A stretch of 64,000 nt of DNA from positions 659,273,501-659,337,500 of the forward strand of contig CM057456.1 of the NCBI GenBank assembly GCA_016271365.2, in the 5' to 3' direction. The position numbers were made by a program, and so were the translations under genes. Positions 11,941-23,583 of this stretch are shown here, piece after piece. The DNA comes from Neoceratodus forsteri. Lineage: Eukaryota > Chordata > Ceratodontiformes > Ceratodontidae. Under the pieces are notes generated by a model that saw only the letters and a list, made by a program, of their open reading frames with translations, ran no database searches and was not told the DNA's origin. Numbering within the stretch: position 1 is the first letter of the stretch; the number at the start of each line of letters is the position of its first letter.

Positions 11941-12549
11941 ATACTGCGTGCTGCCCTCCGCACACACGTATAGCCGACGGGGTGCCCAATCCCCATCGGC
12001 TTGTGCTTTCGCTCCCCCAAAGCCTTCCACATGCCACTCTGGGTGCCCACCCCAGCGTGGCAACTCATAGAATAACCCGACAGGGTGCCCAATCCCCGTC
12101 GGCTCCAAGGTAGCCATCCTTGTAGCACGCTAGGAGCCCACCCAGTGTGGCAAATGTCCCACGCCGTTTTTTTTTTTTTTTTAACCTACAAAATAAAACG
12201 CCCCACGGCGCTCTCCCAGTCCCCTCCCACAACCCACACCCACCCACTGCGCACCCTGCCTCCCCACCCCCCACCCCATACTTACCTCCGGAGCTCGGCG
12301 CGACGATCTTGATGGACCGGGAACACGCCTGCACTCTTCAAAGCCGACCGCGAACTGAGGAAATGCCGTAAGCTGCATAATGGACTAGATGGGGTTTTTC
12401 AACTTTATTACATATCTCAGGTTTTTGAGCCTATTGCACCACGGAGTTATGGGACCCTTCACTTGATCGATCACTTAATGTGAGAGCCTGGGTTCGGCGG
12501 GTGATTTCGCAGTCACTGCATGAAATCACCTTGGACCCAATAACGCCAT

Positions 12550-14105
12550 GACAGTGACATCATTCATGAGAAGGGGTCCCAAAAACCCCATGTTGAAAAT
12601 TTGGTGCAAAAATTCCAAAAATGACTGTTTTACGAGCATGCATTGCGCAGTTCCTACGCACGCTGGTAAGTTCGCGAATTTTCAATATTTTCACTCCAGA
12701 TTTTCAACATTGCCATTTTACCACACCTTCTTATGAGTAGTACAGCTGTCATTTTTCACATCTCACCCAAAATGTGTTTCTGCCCATGTAGCGCACAATG
12801 GCGCAGTCGGTATGCGAAATCAATGTACGGGACAAATTAAGAAAATCACAGTGACACTGTTCATGAGCAGAGGTCTTAAAATGGCTATGTTGAAAATTTG
12901 GTGAAAAATTCTAAAAATGACTGTTTTACGAGTGTGCATTGCGGTTTCCTACGCTGCGCTCGTAAGTTCAAAATTTTCAATATTTTCACTCCAGATTTTT
13001 CAACATTGCCATTTTACCACTTCCTTATGAGCAGTACAGCTGTCATTTTCACATCTTGCCCAAAATGTGTTTCATCCATGTAGCGCAAATGGCGCAGTCG
13101 ATGTGCAAAATCAATGTATGGGACACATTAAGAAAATCACAGTGACACTGTTCATGAGCAGAGGTCTTAAAATGGCTATGTTGAAAATTTGGTGAAAAAA
13201 TTTCTAAAAATGACTGTTTTACTAGTGTGCATTGCGCAGTTCCTATGCATGCTCGTAAGTTTGCGAATTTAATATTTTCACTCCAGATTTTCAACATTGC
13301 CATTTTATTACACTTCCTTATGAACAGTACAGCTGCCATTTTTCATATGGCGCCCAAAATGTGTTTTCGCGCATGTAGCGCACAATGGTGCTGTTGGTGT
13401 GCGAAAGCAATGTTTAGGACAGATTAAGAAAATCACAGTTACACTGTTCATGAGCAGAGGTCTTAAAATGGCTATGTTGAAAATTTGGTGACAAAAGTCC
13501 ATAAAATGACTGTGTTAAAGTGAGCATTGCGCAGTTTCCACGCACCTTCGTAAGTTCATGACTTTGTAATATTTTCAGTCCAGATTTTCACCAGTGGCAT
13601 TTTTCCACACTTCCTTATGAACAGTACAGCTGTCATTTTCACAACATGGCTGAAGTGTGTTTTCACACTTTCAGTGCAGAGATGCGTGTCGCTGTGGGAA
13701 ATCATTGTTGGCACAGATAAAGAAAATCACAGTGACACTGTTCATGATCGGAGGCACCAAAATGCCTGAGTTGACAATCTGCTGTAAAAAATCCCCAACC
13801 TAATTATATTACGGGTGTGCGTTGCACAGTTTCTATGTACGCTCGTGACTTCACCATTTTTTTTATATTTTTACTGCAGATTTGTAACATTGCCATTTTT
13901 TACACCTCCCCATGAACAGTACAGCTGTCATTTTTTACATCCTGTTCGGAATGTTTTTGCACCTGTGGTGCTAAATGCCGTAGTCGCTGTGCATAAGCAG
14001 CTTTTGGCTAACAAACTGATATTCCCTTGTTCATGAGGTGGGGTCACAAAAAAAACATGTTGAAAATTTGGAGTGAAAATACCAACGAATGCCTGAGGTA
14101 TTAGG
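12550..14105. repeat. Tandem array of a 290-298 bp unit, about five copies
   Basis: The anchor TGTTGAAAAT (or a close variant) occurs at 12591, 12889, 13179, 13475, 13769 and 14059, giving spacings of 298, 290, 296, 294 and 290. Each unit carries a TTCATGAGCAGAGGTC-like segment, the anchor, a GCATTGCGCAGTT segment and an AACAGTACAGCTG(T/C)CATTTT segment. Divergence rises toward the right end. Confidence 0.9.
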
Positions 14106-14112
14106 GTTTCCA

Positions 14113-14465
14113 ACCATTACGCCCAACCCTGTAGAGAATGACAGGCATCAGGGGTGTGACTTGGGATTCTTGCCTGTAATGCTCATACCATTCCACACCC
14201 TGCAGCCAGTGAAAGGCATCGAGGTATGCCTTGGACTCTTCAACCCCAAAGTTCACCCCATTCTCCTATATCGCACCCATCTCACCGTATTTCCTAATGA
14301 AATGGGGTGCGCTTAAGGGCCAAAGACCCCAAGGAACACCGTGACACTTGTCAGTGTCTGCAGGGTGGGATGTGGTGAAATGGCGTGGCCATTATGACTG
14401 ATGACCCAAACGCACACGCCAATGTCTGTCACTCTCTGCAGGGTGGTGCTGGGGTTGGCTTCAGT
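14113..14465. repeat. Foldback segment inside composite repeat copy 1
   Basis: The two halves are near-complements around about 14285. For example CACCCTGCAGCCAGTGA...CCTTGGACTCTT on the left pairs with AAGACCCCAAGG...TCAGTGTCTGCAGGGTG on the right, and an outer CCCAACCCTGTAGAGAATGACA pairs with TGTCACTCTCTGCAGGGT. The arms are about 170 bp. The same structure is kept in copy 2 at about 21265-21620. Confidence 0.75.
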
Positions 14466-14838
14466 TCAATACTTCACTGCCATTTCTATTAGGCAGCTCT
14501 GTAACTTCTACACTACCACTGCCAATGCCAGCAAGCAAACATTCGGCATTGACAAATGCTTGTTTTAATTGGAACCTGCTTGGGGAGACGTATGTGTGTG
14601 GGGGGGATTGCTGCCTTCACATTGGGGGAGGAACCATAGCAGGTCACAGAGGGCGTGAGTCTGGGGATGCTGCAACAGATCACATAGGGGAGGGTGTGCG
14701 CTGCAGCAGGATAAAAAGTAAAATAGTGCAAACAAAAAAAAAGGCAAAATTATTAGTGGGGCTGAGCCTGCCTATGATTGTACCTTAGCGCTTATTTAGA
14801 GTTACTGAAAAAGCAGGAATTATTTCGTTTTCATAGGA

Positions 14839-14867
14839 GATGGCTCATTAGCAGCTAATGAGCCATC
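14839..14867. other. Perfect 13-bp hairpin
   Basis: GATGGCTCATTAG, a three-base loop CAG, then CTAATGAGCCATC. It is probably the centre of a small inverted-repeat element; the flanks do not extend the pairing. Confidence 0.7.
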
Positions 14868-15532
14868 GCCTGCTGAAGAGCAGGTACCACCTTGCTTTTC
14901 AGGTGAAAATTACTACAAACACAAGCAGACCTGAGAGGAATAACAAGGGAGCAAAAGGAGCAGACAAAACTTCATACATTGTCCCCCAGCATCCAGTACC
15001 CTCTTCTTATCAGTAACACATCAATCACACAATGAATCTGCTTTTTATTCCTTTTTTACACTTACCTGGATGGATGTCTGGACAATGACAGAGGAGTCAA
15101 CAGAACGAGTGGGGACACCTACACACCGCAGTCACATTCGATTTGAGGATTAGAAAGTGGTGGGTGCAGCGCTTACTCGACGAGGCGACGACGACTACAA
15201 GCATGAAGCAAGGCCTGTGACCCGACTACTGGGCAGCAGCTGAGCCTGATGTACTCCGGTGGCAACCCGTCCCGGCTCAGTGATTTGTTGCTTTGGCTGC
15301 CTCTGCCTGACCTCGTCATCGTTGTGGATGGATTGGCGAAACCGACACAGCGAGCGACACTCACTAGCAATCCAAATCGCTGTGCTCTTGACTCTTCTGA
15401 CTGAGGAAAATGTACAGTAGGGTGTAGTGCTGCGCTAGGCACTGTTCCCGCTCACAACAGACGCACAGGACAGGAGGGAAATGTCATCACGTCTAGCAGG
15501 GGTCTATGCAGCACCGGCGGACGGCCACTGTA

Positions 15533-15645
15533 ATATATTTTTCTTTGCTGTCCAAGTGGGGGGGTGTCATTTATGCAACAGTCCAATGGTAGGACTGATG
15601 CATAAATAACCTCCCCACACACACACCTGGACGGCAAAGAAAAAG
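15533..15645. repeat. Palindromic repeat with a short centre
   Basis: TCTTTGCTGTCCA...GTCATTTATGC...AGTCC on the left pairs with GGACT...GCATAAAT...TGGACGGCAAAGA on the right, with a centre of about seven bases. It is imperfect but nearly continuous over arms of about 55 bp. It resembles a MITE hairpin; no target duplication could be assigned. Confidence 0.6.
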
Positions 15646-15724
15646 GTTTTACATTGGCGCCACGCCAATAGCATCTTCAGAAAAAGACGACAGGACAAAT
15701 AAAAAAATACTTATATCAGCGCTG

Positions 15725-15797
15725 CTCAGGTGGGCCCCCCCCTTAATGCAGGGCCCGGGAAAAAAGTCCCGGTTGTCCCCCCATAACGGCGGCCCTG
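15725..15797 (-). mobile_element. Terminal fragment of a hAT-like non-autonomous element
   Basis: Read on the minus strand the fragment begins CAGGGCCGCCGTTATGGGGGG and continues into a GGGCCC-rich segment, a terminal motif I recognise from common vertebrate hAT MITEs. Only one end can be seen. The stretch 15798-16171 around it holds repeated CACAAAGCCC and GCAAACTGGG words but no gene. Confidence 0.4.
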
Positions 15798-16171
15798 ACC
15801 TCTGTATCTGTTTTCTAAAGACTGTCTGGTACCCCCCTCGTGTTTTCAGTACCATTTATGGTTTGCAGAATAGTAATTCTAGGGCAGGACTCACAAAGCC
15901 TTGCCCGGGCGCAAACCCAGTTTGCCCTGCAAACTGGGCTTTAGTGAATAGCTGGTATTCACAAAGCCCACTTTGCCCCTGCAAACTGGGTTTGCACCTG
16001 GGAAAAGTGTGGGGGGGGGGACTGCAATCCAAATGAGTGGGAGGAGACCTGCATAGTCCCGCAGTCCCATTCACAAACATTTTTTCCACCCAATGACCTG
16101 TTCCGAGGGCTATTTCTTGGAGCAAATTACTGCCTGTACAAACCTGACAGTATTCCCCGCAAACCCTAGAG

Positions 16172-16765
16172 GGTTGTGGAGGTACTGCAGCCCCCCTCCC
16201 GTAGTCCGTTCACTGTCAGAATAAAAAGAGAATCCCTGTTTTCCATAGTATAATGTCCCACCACCCTCCCTAGTCCCCGATCACCCACCCGGAATTAAAA
16301 AAACTGTTTCCATACTGTAGCAGCCTCCCAATCCCTGATCACTCACATGTTATTACAAGAACCCAGTTTCCGTAGTGTAGTGGACCCCCCACCCACTCTG
16401 TTAAGCACACCCCACCCCACTCCCCCATCCCAGCACTCCCCCTGATCAGCGAGCAGCACAGCCCTCCACAAACCTCAATGGCTGCCTGCCGACTGAACTG
16501 TCAATGAATGACACTGTACAGTATTCACTACAAGCCTATTGGTGGGGTGTGTTTAACGGAGTGAGTAGGGGATGGAGGGTTCCACTACACTACGGAACAG
16601 GGTTCTTGTAATACCAGGTGGGTGATCGGGGATGGGGGAGCTGCTACAGTATGGAAAAAGTTTGTTTAAATACAGGATGGGTGAGTGGGGAGGCCGCTAC
16701 AGTACAGAAAATGTTTTTTTTAAATACTGGGTGGGGGATCTGGGATTGGGAAGGGGCGCTACACT
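16172..16765. repeat. Foldback element with minisatellite-like arms
   Basis: The left arm (about 16172-16412) and right arm (about 16544-16765) are inverted copies; for example ACAAGAACCCAGTTTCCGTAG on the left is the complement of the CTACGGAACAGGGTTCTTGT text on the right. Each arm is itself made of units of about 67 bp containing GATCACCCAC, CCATAGTGTAG-like and TTAAAAAAA segments. The spacer of about 130 bp is unrelated and C-rich. The right arm is cut by the CR1 fragment that follows. Confidence 0.75.
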
Positions 16766-18003
16766 AAGTGCCCCAGCTGATCTTTGGGGCCACTCTTGTG
16801 GACAGGCATCATGTGTTTCATTCTCCAGTCCAGTGGAACAGACCCTGATTCAAGGGAGGCACAGGTCTGCCATGGGCTCTGCTCAGACTTCTGCTAGCTC
16901 CCTTAGTACCATGGAGTGTATGCAGTCTGGCCCTGGTGCCTTGCCCCCCCAGTGCCCTCAAGTATCCTGCCCACAGTGATATCCCTGTCTGTCACCTCCC
17001 CCCATGCCCATACCCAACCCCACTGTGTATTGCTTCCTTGTTTTATTTAGTAAATACTGAGCAGAAGTATTCTTTTAATGCTTCTGCCTTTTCTGCCACT
17101 GTATCCATCCACCCCCCACATCCATTTTAATCCTTTCTTATTGGTCCTTGCAGCATCGTTTCTCCCTGGTGTACCAGAAGAAGTCTTTCTCCCCATCTTT
17201 AATGTACTGTGTTATCCTTAGTTCTCAGGATGCCTTAGCTACTCTGACTACATTTGATGCCTCCATTGACTGTTTCATGTATGCCTCTCTGTCTTCCCTC
17301 TTCCTGTTCTTTTGTACCTTCTAAAGATGGTTCTTTTCTTTCTTGCATTTTCCATGACCTCCCTGCTCACCCAGCTAGGCTTCTTGGCCCTAGCATTCTT
17401 ACTGTGGACCCTTGTTCATGTTGGTTGTTGCGGTTGCATTTTCAATACCCTGCTTAATGACCTCCCACCTCTGATTAGTGTACATATTGTGGATGATCAT
17501 GACCAGATACCCCTGTTCTACTTCCCTCATCTTCCTTAAATCTGCCCTTCTTACGTCTAATACACTTGCACCCGATTCTACTCCCTCTTTCCCGATATTG
17601 ATCCTGAACAACACTGAGTTGTGGTTGCTGCCCGCCAGAAGTTCCTCTACCCTTGTCTCCCTCATAAACTCCACATTTGCCAGCACTAGGTCAAGGGTGT
17701 TCCCTAAACTGATTGGATCGTTGACCAATTGCAACAGGAAGTGGTCCTGGACTGTGTCCAGAAGTACCTGCTACCTCCTATTTGTGGTGGATGAGGTGCC
17801 GCAATCTACTTCCGGCAGGTTGAAGTACTCCACATTCCCAGTACTGCAGTTTCTGCATGTCTTCCTGATTTGCCCTGCCAGTTCTCTATCTAACTGTGCC
17901 AGAGTCATGGTAGTGGGTGGCCCATGTCTCAGTAATCAGCGCAATATCAACCTCCCCCTCCGCCAAGAGAGCCTGCAACTGTACTGTTTTGTTCCCTAGT
18001 CCA
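16766..18003 (-). pseudogene. CR1-type LINE fragment (end of endonuclease and start of RT)
   Basis: The minus-strand reading has the residues NDPISLGNTLDLVLANVE and VLDVRRADLRKMRE, the same landmarks as in the two longer CR1 copies at 50-57 kb, where the matching text reads LDLVLSNGD and FRRADF. Further left, a WRMKHMMPVHKSG-like stretch corresponds to the start of the RT core. Both ends are missing: the fragment stops at a foldback arm on the 3' side and at a G-rich run on the 5' side. It carries frameshifts. It is an old remnant with no tail sequence. Confidence 0.7.
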
Positions 18004-18689
18004 GGTATTGGGGGGGGGGAGAACGGTGTGGGCTGACACTAAGGGTGGGGTTGGGGAGGACAGCTTCTGCACCAGGGCAATGTTAGACCTGTGGGTTTTC
18101 TTTTTTTCACTTTTTATTTTTCTTTACTGTGATGGCATTTTGGTGGCGGGGGTAGGGTAATGAAGATCGGGACTTGGTGGGGTCAGATAGCTCATAAGGA
18201 CTTCTATGCTATGACTGTCAAAGTTTGGGACTGGAGGTGGGGCATGGCCCACACAGGCATGTCTATCATTATTGTTTGGGTACATGGGAATGTGGGGGCA
18301 GGGGTGGGTGTCCGTAATCCCATATGGGCTATGTGTCATATAAACTTGTGGAACGGTACTGTAATGGGGGGGCTGTATCCCACAAGGACTATTTGTTGTA
18401 CAAAAGTTTTGCTGGCAATGGTGGCACATTGTCAGCTCTCAAAGGATAGCAAATAAACCTACGCCAGTTGATAGCTGGTGTAAATTAAACAATAAGGCAT
18501 TACCAGAGACTAGATTAACAGTCTGCTAATTACCCCACAGAGGTGTAATGTAGCATGAGATGCAGCTGGGTGCTATATTGCTTCTAGCAGCTGATTGACT
18601 GATAATCTAACTCCCGGGGGTGTGACTGATAATCTAACTCCTGGGGGTGTCTTATCGCTATTATAAAACATTTTGCAAAAAGAAAGTGT

Positions 18690-18915
18690 TAAAAATATAC
18701 TTTTTGAATGTTTTCATCATTTTGAAGGAGTTTTTCTTCCATCCGCAGTGTAAAAATGCTTGTTCAAAATCAGAATGCAGCATTATAGACATTCAGCAGT
18801 TCTAGTAGATTTAATACTGACAGGAGAAATCCATGTGCCATGGTGATCAGGCTGTACATGACTGCAACAGGGATTAATGTAAGGCTGTTGGAATCCTGAA
18901 TAAGCAATAAGCGTG
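18690..18915 (+). repeat. Diverged repeat, copy 1 (partner at 20110-20355)
   Basis: The strongest shared text is CTGACAGGA(G/A)..., GTGTGCCATGG.GATCA.GCTG and AGGCTGTTGGAATCCT. The two copies lie about 1.4 kb apart in the same orientation. A MITE begins right at the end of this copy. Confidence 0.6.
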
Positions 18916-19347
18916 GTGGGGTGTGTGTTAGACAGTTTTAATTAGTGGGTTGTGTTTTTTTCCCTTACAAATAGCCATATATTAAATGCCGTAATAAATG
19001 AGAGTTAATTACGGCATTTAATACACGGCTCTTTGTGTGCCTTACTTATAACGAATTTTAAATCTAATGCGGCAAAAAAACATGACCCCTCAATTAAATA
19101 AAGTTAGTAGTAGTAAATCACTTACACTTACTTATTGTTGATGGCTGCATAAACCTCTCAGGCTTCGCCTCAGGGTTTATGTGCCATCCAACAACTCGGG
19201 TGTGTGTAAAATTCTCATTACACACTGCACCCTATACTTTATCCTATATATAATACACAGCTAGGGGGTGTGGTGAGGCATGAGGCCACAGGAAGAGTGT
19301 GTCCAATCCTCTAGTCATGCGTTTCAACTGTCTAACACACATCCCTG
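18916..19347. mobile_element. MITE with 20-bp terminal inverted repeats
   Basis: GGGGTGTGTGTTAGACAGTT at the left end and the complement of GGGATGTGTGTTAGACAGTT at the right end match at 19 of 20 bases. Inside is a perfect 15-bp hairpin: ATTAAATGCCGTAAT (18981-18995) and ATTACGGCATTTAAT (19008-19022). There is no coding sequence. A clear target duplication was not found, so the superfamily is open; the G/T-rich ends are compatible with hAT. Confidence 0.7.
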
Positions 19348-20109
19348 GAGTGGCTTCATCTTGTATGGTACTTTGTTGTATCCCAAATGTCTCAAGTCAT
19401 GTTGTTAATTTCTTCTTGCACAATTTTTTTGTGCACAAATCACTATGCAACATGTCTGTTCTTTTGTGATCCCCGGCCATGGTGTTCACCATCGCCACTC
19501 TCGAACTGTGCCCCTGTGACTGTCTCAACCAGTCTTGAAGCCTCCCACATTTTCCAACTGATTCTTGATGTAACCAGTATGCTATTCAATTCTAAATATC
19601 TTTGGGTTTCATGTACTTCCACACTGCCTCCTGTTTGAATTCCATTTCCTAACCCAGGTAATCAATTATCAACCCATGCGTAGGTTAATAATCTTGTAAC
19701 TAATCCTTGTGTACTTATATGTATTGTAAAGGTACATATTTTACTTACATATTGAGGTGCATCAGTTGATTCTTGCTTACTTGATAACTGTCTACAGCTC
19801 AAGTATTGTTTAAAGACCCGATATCCAATGATATCGGAAATGATGACATGCCAGGTTGCAGCAAACATGGTAGTGTAACTGAAAGGAGTGGGGCACCAGG
19901 TGAGATAGGATTAGTTTCACATGAAGGATGTACGCTCGTTAAGAGGTGTTTTTTTTGCTGTATGCTAAGGTTGCAATGTGTCGCACAAGTCTCAGTCGTG
20001 AGCAATATTGAACATAGTGGGAGATGAACTTACTGGTTATCTTACTCCTTTTAGTGCATGATATCTAATATATTATTCCAAAAGGAAAAGTTTTAAAAAG
20101 TCTAATTTT

Positions 20110-20355
20110 GGTGTGTGTTCCCTGTTAAGAGGGATATTTTTAATTAAATATTTCATCCACCAATAGTTGAAGAATGCAGGCTCAGACTAATAGTTTAAGA
20201 ATGCTGACTCACATCAGAATGATGTATTACAGTAATTCAGCAGTGATAAGTGATGGAATACTGACAGGAACAATCTGTGTGCCATGGAGATCATGCTGAT
20301 AATGACACTGTAACAGGAGTTTATAGTGAGGCTGTTGGAATCCTAACAGGCAATC
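20110..20355 (+). repeat. Diverged repeat, copy 2 (partner at 18690-18915)
   Basis: It has the same landmarks in the same order as copy 1, ending with GAGGCTGTTGGAATCCTAACAGGCAAT. No gene is present. The 750 bp between the MITE and this copy hold nothing I recognise. Confidence 0.6.
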
Positions 20356-20419
20356 ACTTTGCTATATTTCTAAAGCACTATTTATAGTAGTCAGTAAGCC
20401 CATCACACACTCTTGGGAA

Positions 20420-21735
20420 AGCTGACATTGGAGTGCCCAACCACCATGTTGGCATCTTTCTCCCATACCACTCCCAGTAATGTGTAAAAGAAAATGGTCC
20501 CTCGTCTTCTCCCCAGTACCCCATCCCCACCCTCCATCTGTGCACCCCCTCCCCCCAACCCATACTTACATACTTATATCCGGAGGTCAGGAGCAGTGAT
20601 CTTCTGGGGACCGGGATACGTCTGCAGTCTTGAAAGCAGACCAACAAACTGTAGATTTCAAGGTAAACAGTATAATGGGAGTCAATGGGGGTGTTTCAAC
20701 TAAGGTAGATGTCTTAGCCATTTTTAGGAATTTTTGTCCCCAAATTTTCAGCATAGTTCTTGGGACCCCACTTCGAGAACACTGTCACTGTCATTCCATT
20801 ACTCAGTCCTGAAAGGTGATTTTGCAATCACTAAGCTGAATCACTTTCAGGACCAATTAATGAAACAACAGTACCATTGTTCATGAAGTGGGTCCCAAAA
20901 TGCCCATGTTGAAAATCTGGTGAAAAATTTCCAAAAAATGATTGTGTTAAGGGCATGCATTTTGCAGTTTCTACGCATGCTGATAACTTCGCCACATTTT
21001 CATATTTTCACTCCTGATTTTCAGCACTACCATTTTTTCACATCTCATCATGAACAGAATAGCTGCCATTTTCCACATCCTGCCCAAAATGTGTGTTCAC
21101 ATTTGTGGTGTCGAATGTTGTAGTTGCTGTGCAAAAACTACCTTTCGGGATTGAGTAATGAAATGATAGTGCCACTGTTCGTGAGGTGGGTTCCCAGAAA
21201 GATAATGTTGGAAATTGTGATCAAAAATAACAACAAATGCAAGGGGCATTAGGGTTTTAAACTGTAACACCCCACCCTGTAGAAACTGATAAGCATCGGG
21301 GGTGGTGACTTGGTGTTGTCAGCCGTAATGCTCACACCATTCTACCCCAACCCCCACCCTGCAGCCAGTGACCGACATGAAGGTGTTCCTTGGAGTCTTT
21401 GGCCCTAACGTTCACCCTATTCTCCTTTACTGCACCCATCTCAGTGTATTTCCTTATGGAATGGGGTGAGCATAAGGGTCAGAGACCCCAAGGCACACCG
21501 TGACACCTGTCAATGTCTGCAGGGTGGGTTGAGGTGGAATGGCATGAGCATTATGGCCGGTGTCCTGAAGGAACACACCCAACCCTGTCAGTCTCTGCAG
21601 GGTGAGTGTTGGGTGGGGTGTTACTTCAATGCATTACTGCCATTCCTATTACTGTATGCATCTCTCTAACTCCTGCACCACCAATGCAATACCAGCAAGC
21701 AAACATTCAGCATTGACAAATGCTTGCTATATAAT
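20420..21735. repeat. Large composite repeat, copy 2 (short form)
   Basis: It has the same start, order and closing sequence as copy 1 (11950-14568) in the same orientation, but only about one copy of the internal tandem unit (anchor near 20907) where copy 1 has five to six. Just left of it, text at 20720-20800 is the inverted form of the unit (complement of GTTCTCGAAGTGGGGTCCCAAG), so part of this copy folds back on itself. The foldback segment with TGCAGGGTG and GACCCCAAGG is at about 21265-21620. Confidence 0.8.
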
Positions 21736-22600
21736 TTTTACCAATCTGGTATTTGTCTATATCCTCAAGCTTTTTATTAGCTTATTGAGTGTGAATGTGT
21801 TCACTCTCCTTATCCCTCTTTGACACCCACCCCACCATCCCAATGAATTATAATCACAATATACAATTTTTCAAATTGTAAGGTCTTCCATGCCCAATTC
21901 GATACTGCACATTGCTTAAGTGATCTGGTGGTTGGGAATGTGGGATTGTGGGAGATGGAGGTGGGAGACCCCCCATCTTTAGTGACCGGTCCACCTCTAT
22001 GGATTTGCTCTGTGGATTTCTACTTTGCCTCATGCACTTGGCCAGTGATGAGGGAAGTACCCAGACGTGGGATTGGAAGGAAAATTCCCTCTATGAGTCG
22101 AAGGCTCTAAGGTGGTTTGGGGAGCCACCAACAGGAAAATTGTTTCATTTCCCAAAATGGACCACGGATCAAGTGGCCGGCAGGGGAGCCAGGCCAGTGG
22201 GGAAAACCCAAGTAGTGTAAAAGTCAGGCTGTGTACCCAAAGCTGCGTGCAAGTCCGGGCTGTGTGCCTGGTGGGTTCAGAGCCTTAGGGCTGGAAATAA
22301 TGAAGAAGTGTTCTGTTGTCTCTTATCTGCATTACCAGGAATGTAGCCCCGTGGGGGTCCATCCATGCTTTGTTTGTTCAGCTTAGATGTGAATAAAAGC
22401 CACACTGTAGAATCCCATTCCTGGTTTTGGACATTACAGTTATTGCTTCCTGTGTTCGGATTTACTTGAGTGCCCCAGTGCAGAGTAGCCAAACCTAGGT
22501 CCCCCGTGCCGAGTAACCTCATCCTCCCTGAACCCAGTCCCCACCAGGTACTGCTGTCAGCTTCAACAGCATGCCACCTGTCAGTTTTGGAAAAAGGCAG
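21736..22600. other. Unassigned stretch upstream of the Ngaro/DIRS-like pol
   Basis: It could be the 5' end and terminal repeat of the YR retrotransposon, since it lies directly upstream and contains a GAATAAAAGCC polyadenylation-like signal near 22391. I could not find a matching copy downstream of 26110, so the call stays open. Confidence 0.35.
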
Positions 22601-22609
22601 GGGTCCGGG

Positions 22610-23583
22610 GGTTACATTTGTAAAGGGTTCAAGATCCCCTATCAGGGCTCACGGGTCGCACGAGAAGTGAACAACCTAAAATCAGCCATGGAAAAAAACA
22701 GATATATTGGGGGAAAAGATACAGAAGGAGGTGGGACTGGGGAGGATAGTGGGGCCATTCCCCATACCCCACTCAAGACAACCTGCTAGTTTCTCCCCTG
22801 GGTATGTTACCAAAGAACCCAAGTGAGTTCTGCCTCATTCACCACCTCTCTTTCCCTCGGGGAGATTCAATCAATGATCAGATAAACTCAGAGCTAACCT
22901 CCGTAGTGTACATGTCATTTGATGTAGCAGTACGGTGGGTGCAAGGCTGCAGTCCAAGGGCCCTTCTGGCAAAGGTGGATATTGAATCAGCTTTTCGCCT
23001 GATCCCAGTGCACCCGGAGGACTTCTGCCTTTTGGGCATGAAGGTGTGGGAACAGTATTACGTGGACAAATACATGCCGATGGGCTGTTCAGTCTCATGT
23101 TCCATCTTTGAGAAGTTCAACACCTTCTTGAATTGGGTAGTATGCTCCACCTTGGGGGTGGAGTCCATTATACACTATATGGCTGACTTCCTCTTCATCG
23201 GGCCAAGAGATATAGATACCTGTGGTAGGGCTTTATCGAACTTTATGGGCATAGCCCAGGAGTTCATGGGTGCCCCTAGCTAAAGAAAAAACAGAAGGAC
23301 CATGAACCAGACTCACATTCCTGGGTATTGAGCTGGATTCCAAAGCTGGAGTCTCCAGGCTGCCAATGGAGAAAGTGCAGAAGCTGTTGGGTTTAGCCAC
23401 GGAGGTTGGGAGGATGAAGAAGGTCACCTTGCTGAAGCTATAGGAGCTGTACGGGCACCAGAGCTTCACTTGTAAGGTCATCCCCATGGGGCGCCTCTTT
23501 TCCAGGCGGTTGGCCAGGGCCATGGTCGGAGTCCACTTGCTACACCACTTCATCCGGGTGAGCAGAGGCATAAAAGCAGACTT
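22610..23583 (+). pseudogene. Ngaro/DIRS reverse transcriptase remnant
   Basis: An upstream piece (about 22610-22790) has IPYQGSRVAREVNNLKSAM, the usual lead-in to this RT. After a frameshift, 22804-23283 shows FCLIHHLSFPRGDSINDQI, LLAKVDIESAFRLIPVHP (first catalytic Asp region) and KYMPMGCSVSCSIFEKF. The catalytic box that should read Y-x-D-D reads YMADF here, so the first catalytic Asp is lost. A stop at 23281 ends the frame; the C-terminal part continues in another frame to 23583 (LTFLGIELDSKAGVSRLP, then IPMGRLFSRRLARAM), ending at Asp-Leu-Gln where the CR1 begins. The enzyme copied the element's RNA into DNA; this copy is dead. Confidence 0.85.

Larger units (their letters stand above)
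11950..14568. repeat. Large composite repeat, copy 1 (expanded form)
   Basis: This block and 20420-21735 share the same order of landmarks: a CCCATACTTAC...CCGGAG segment, a GACCGGGA(A/T)ACG segment, one or more copies of a unit containing GTTGAAAATTTGGTG, a foldback segment with TGCAGGGTG and GACCCCAAGG, and a closing CCAGCAAGCAAACATTC(A/G)GCATTGACAAATGCTTG. Copy 1 is longer because the unit is tandemly repeated. No protein domain is visible, and short open frames inside it are not conserved between the two copies. Near its left end are two hairpins (11973-12000 and 12077-12102), each built on GGGTGCCCAATCCCC flanked by complementary CCGA/TCGG arms. Confidence 0.8.

Noticed and set aside
12147..12371. 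Overlapping Pro-rich open frames near 12.1-12.4 kb
   Set aside because: They come from C-rich low-complexity DNA inside the composite repeat and are not kept in its second copy.
22261..22540. Possible solo LTR or Ngaro terminal repeat around a GAATAAA signal
   Set aside because: No TG...CA ends and no second copy on the other side of the element were found.
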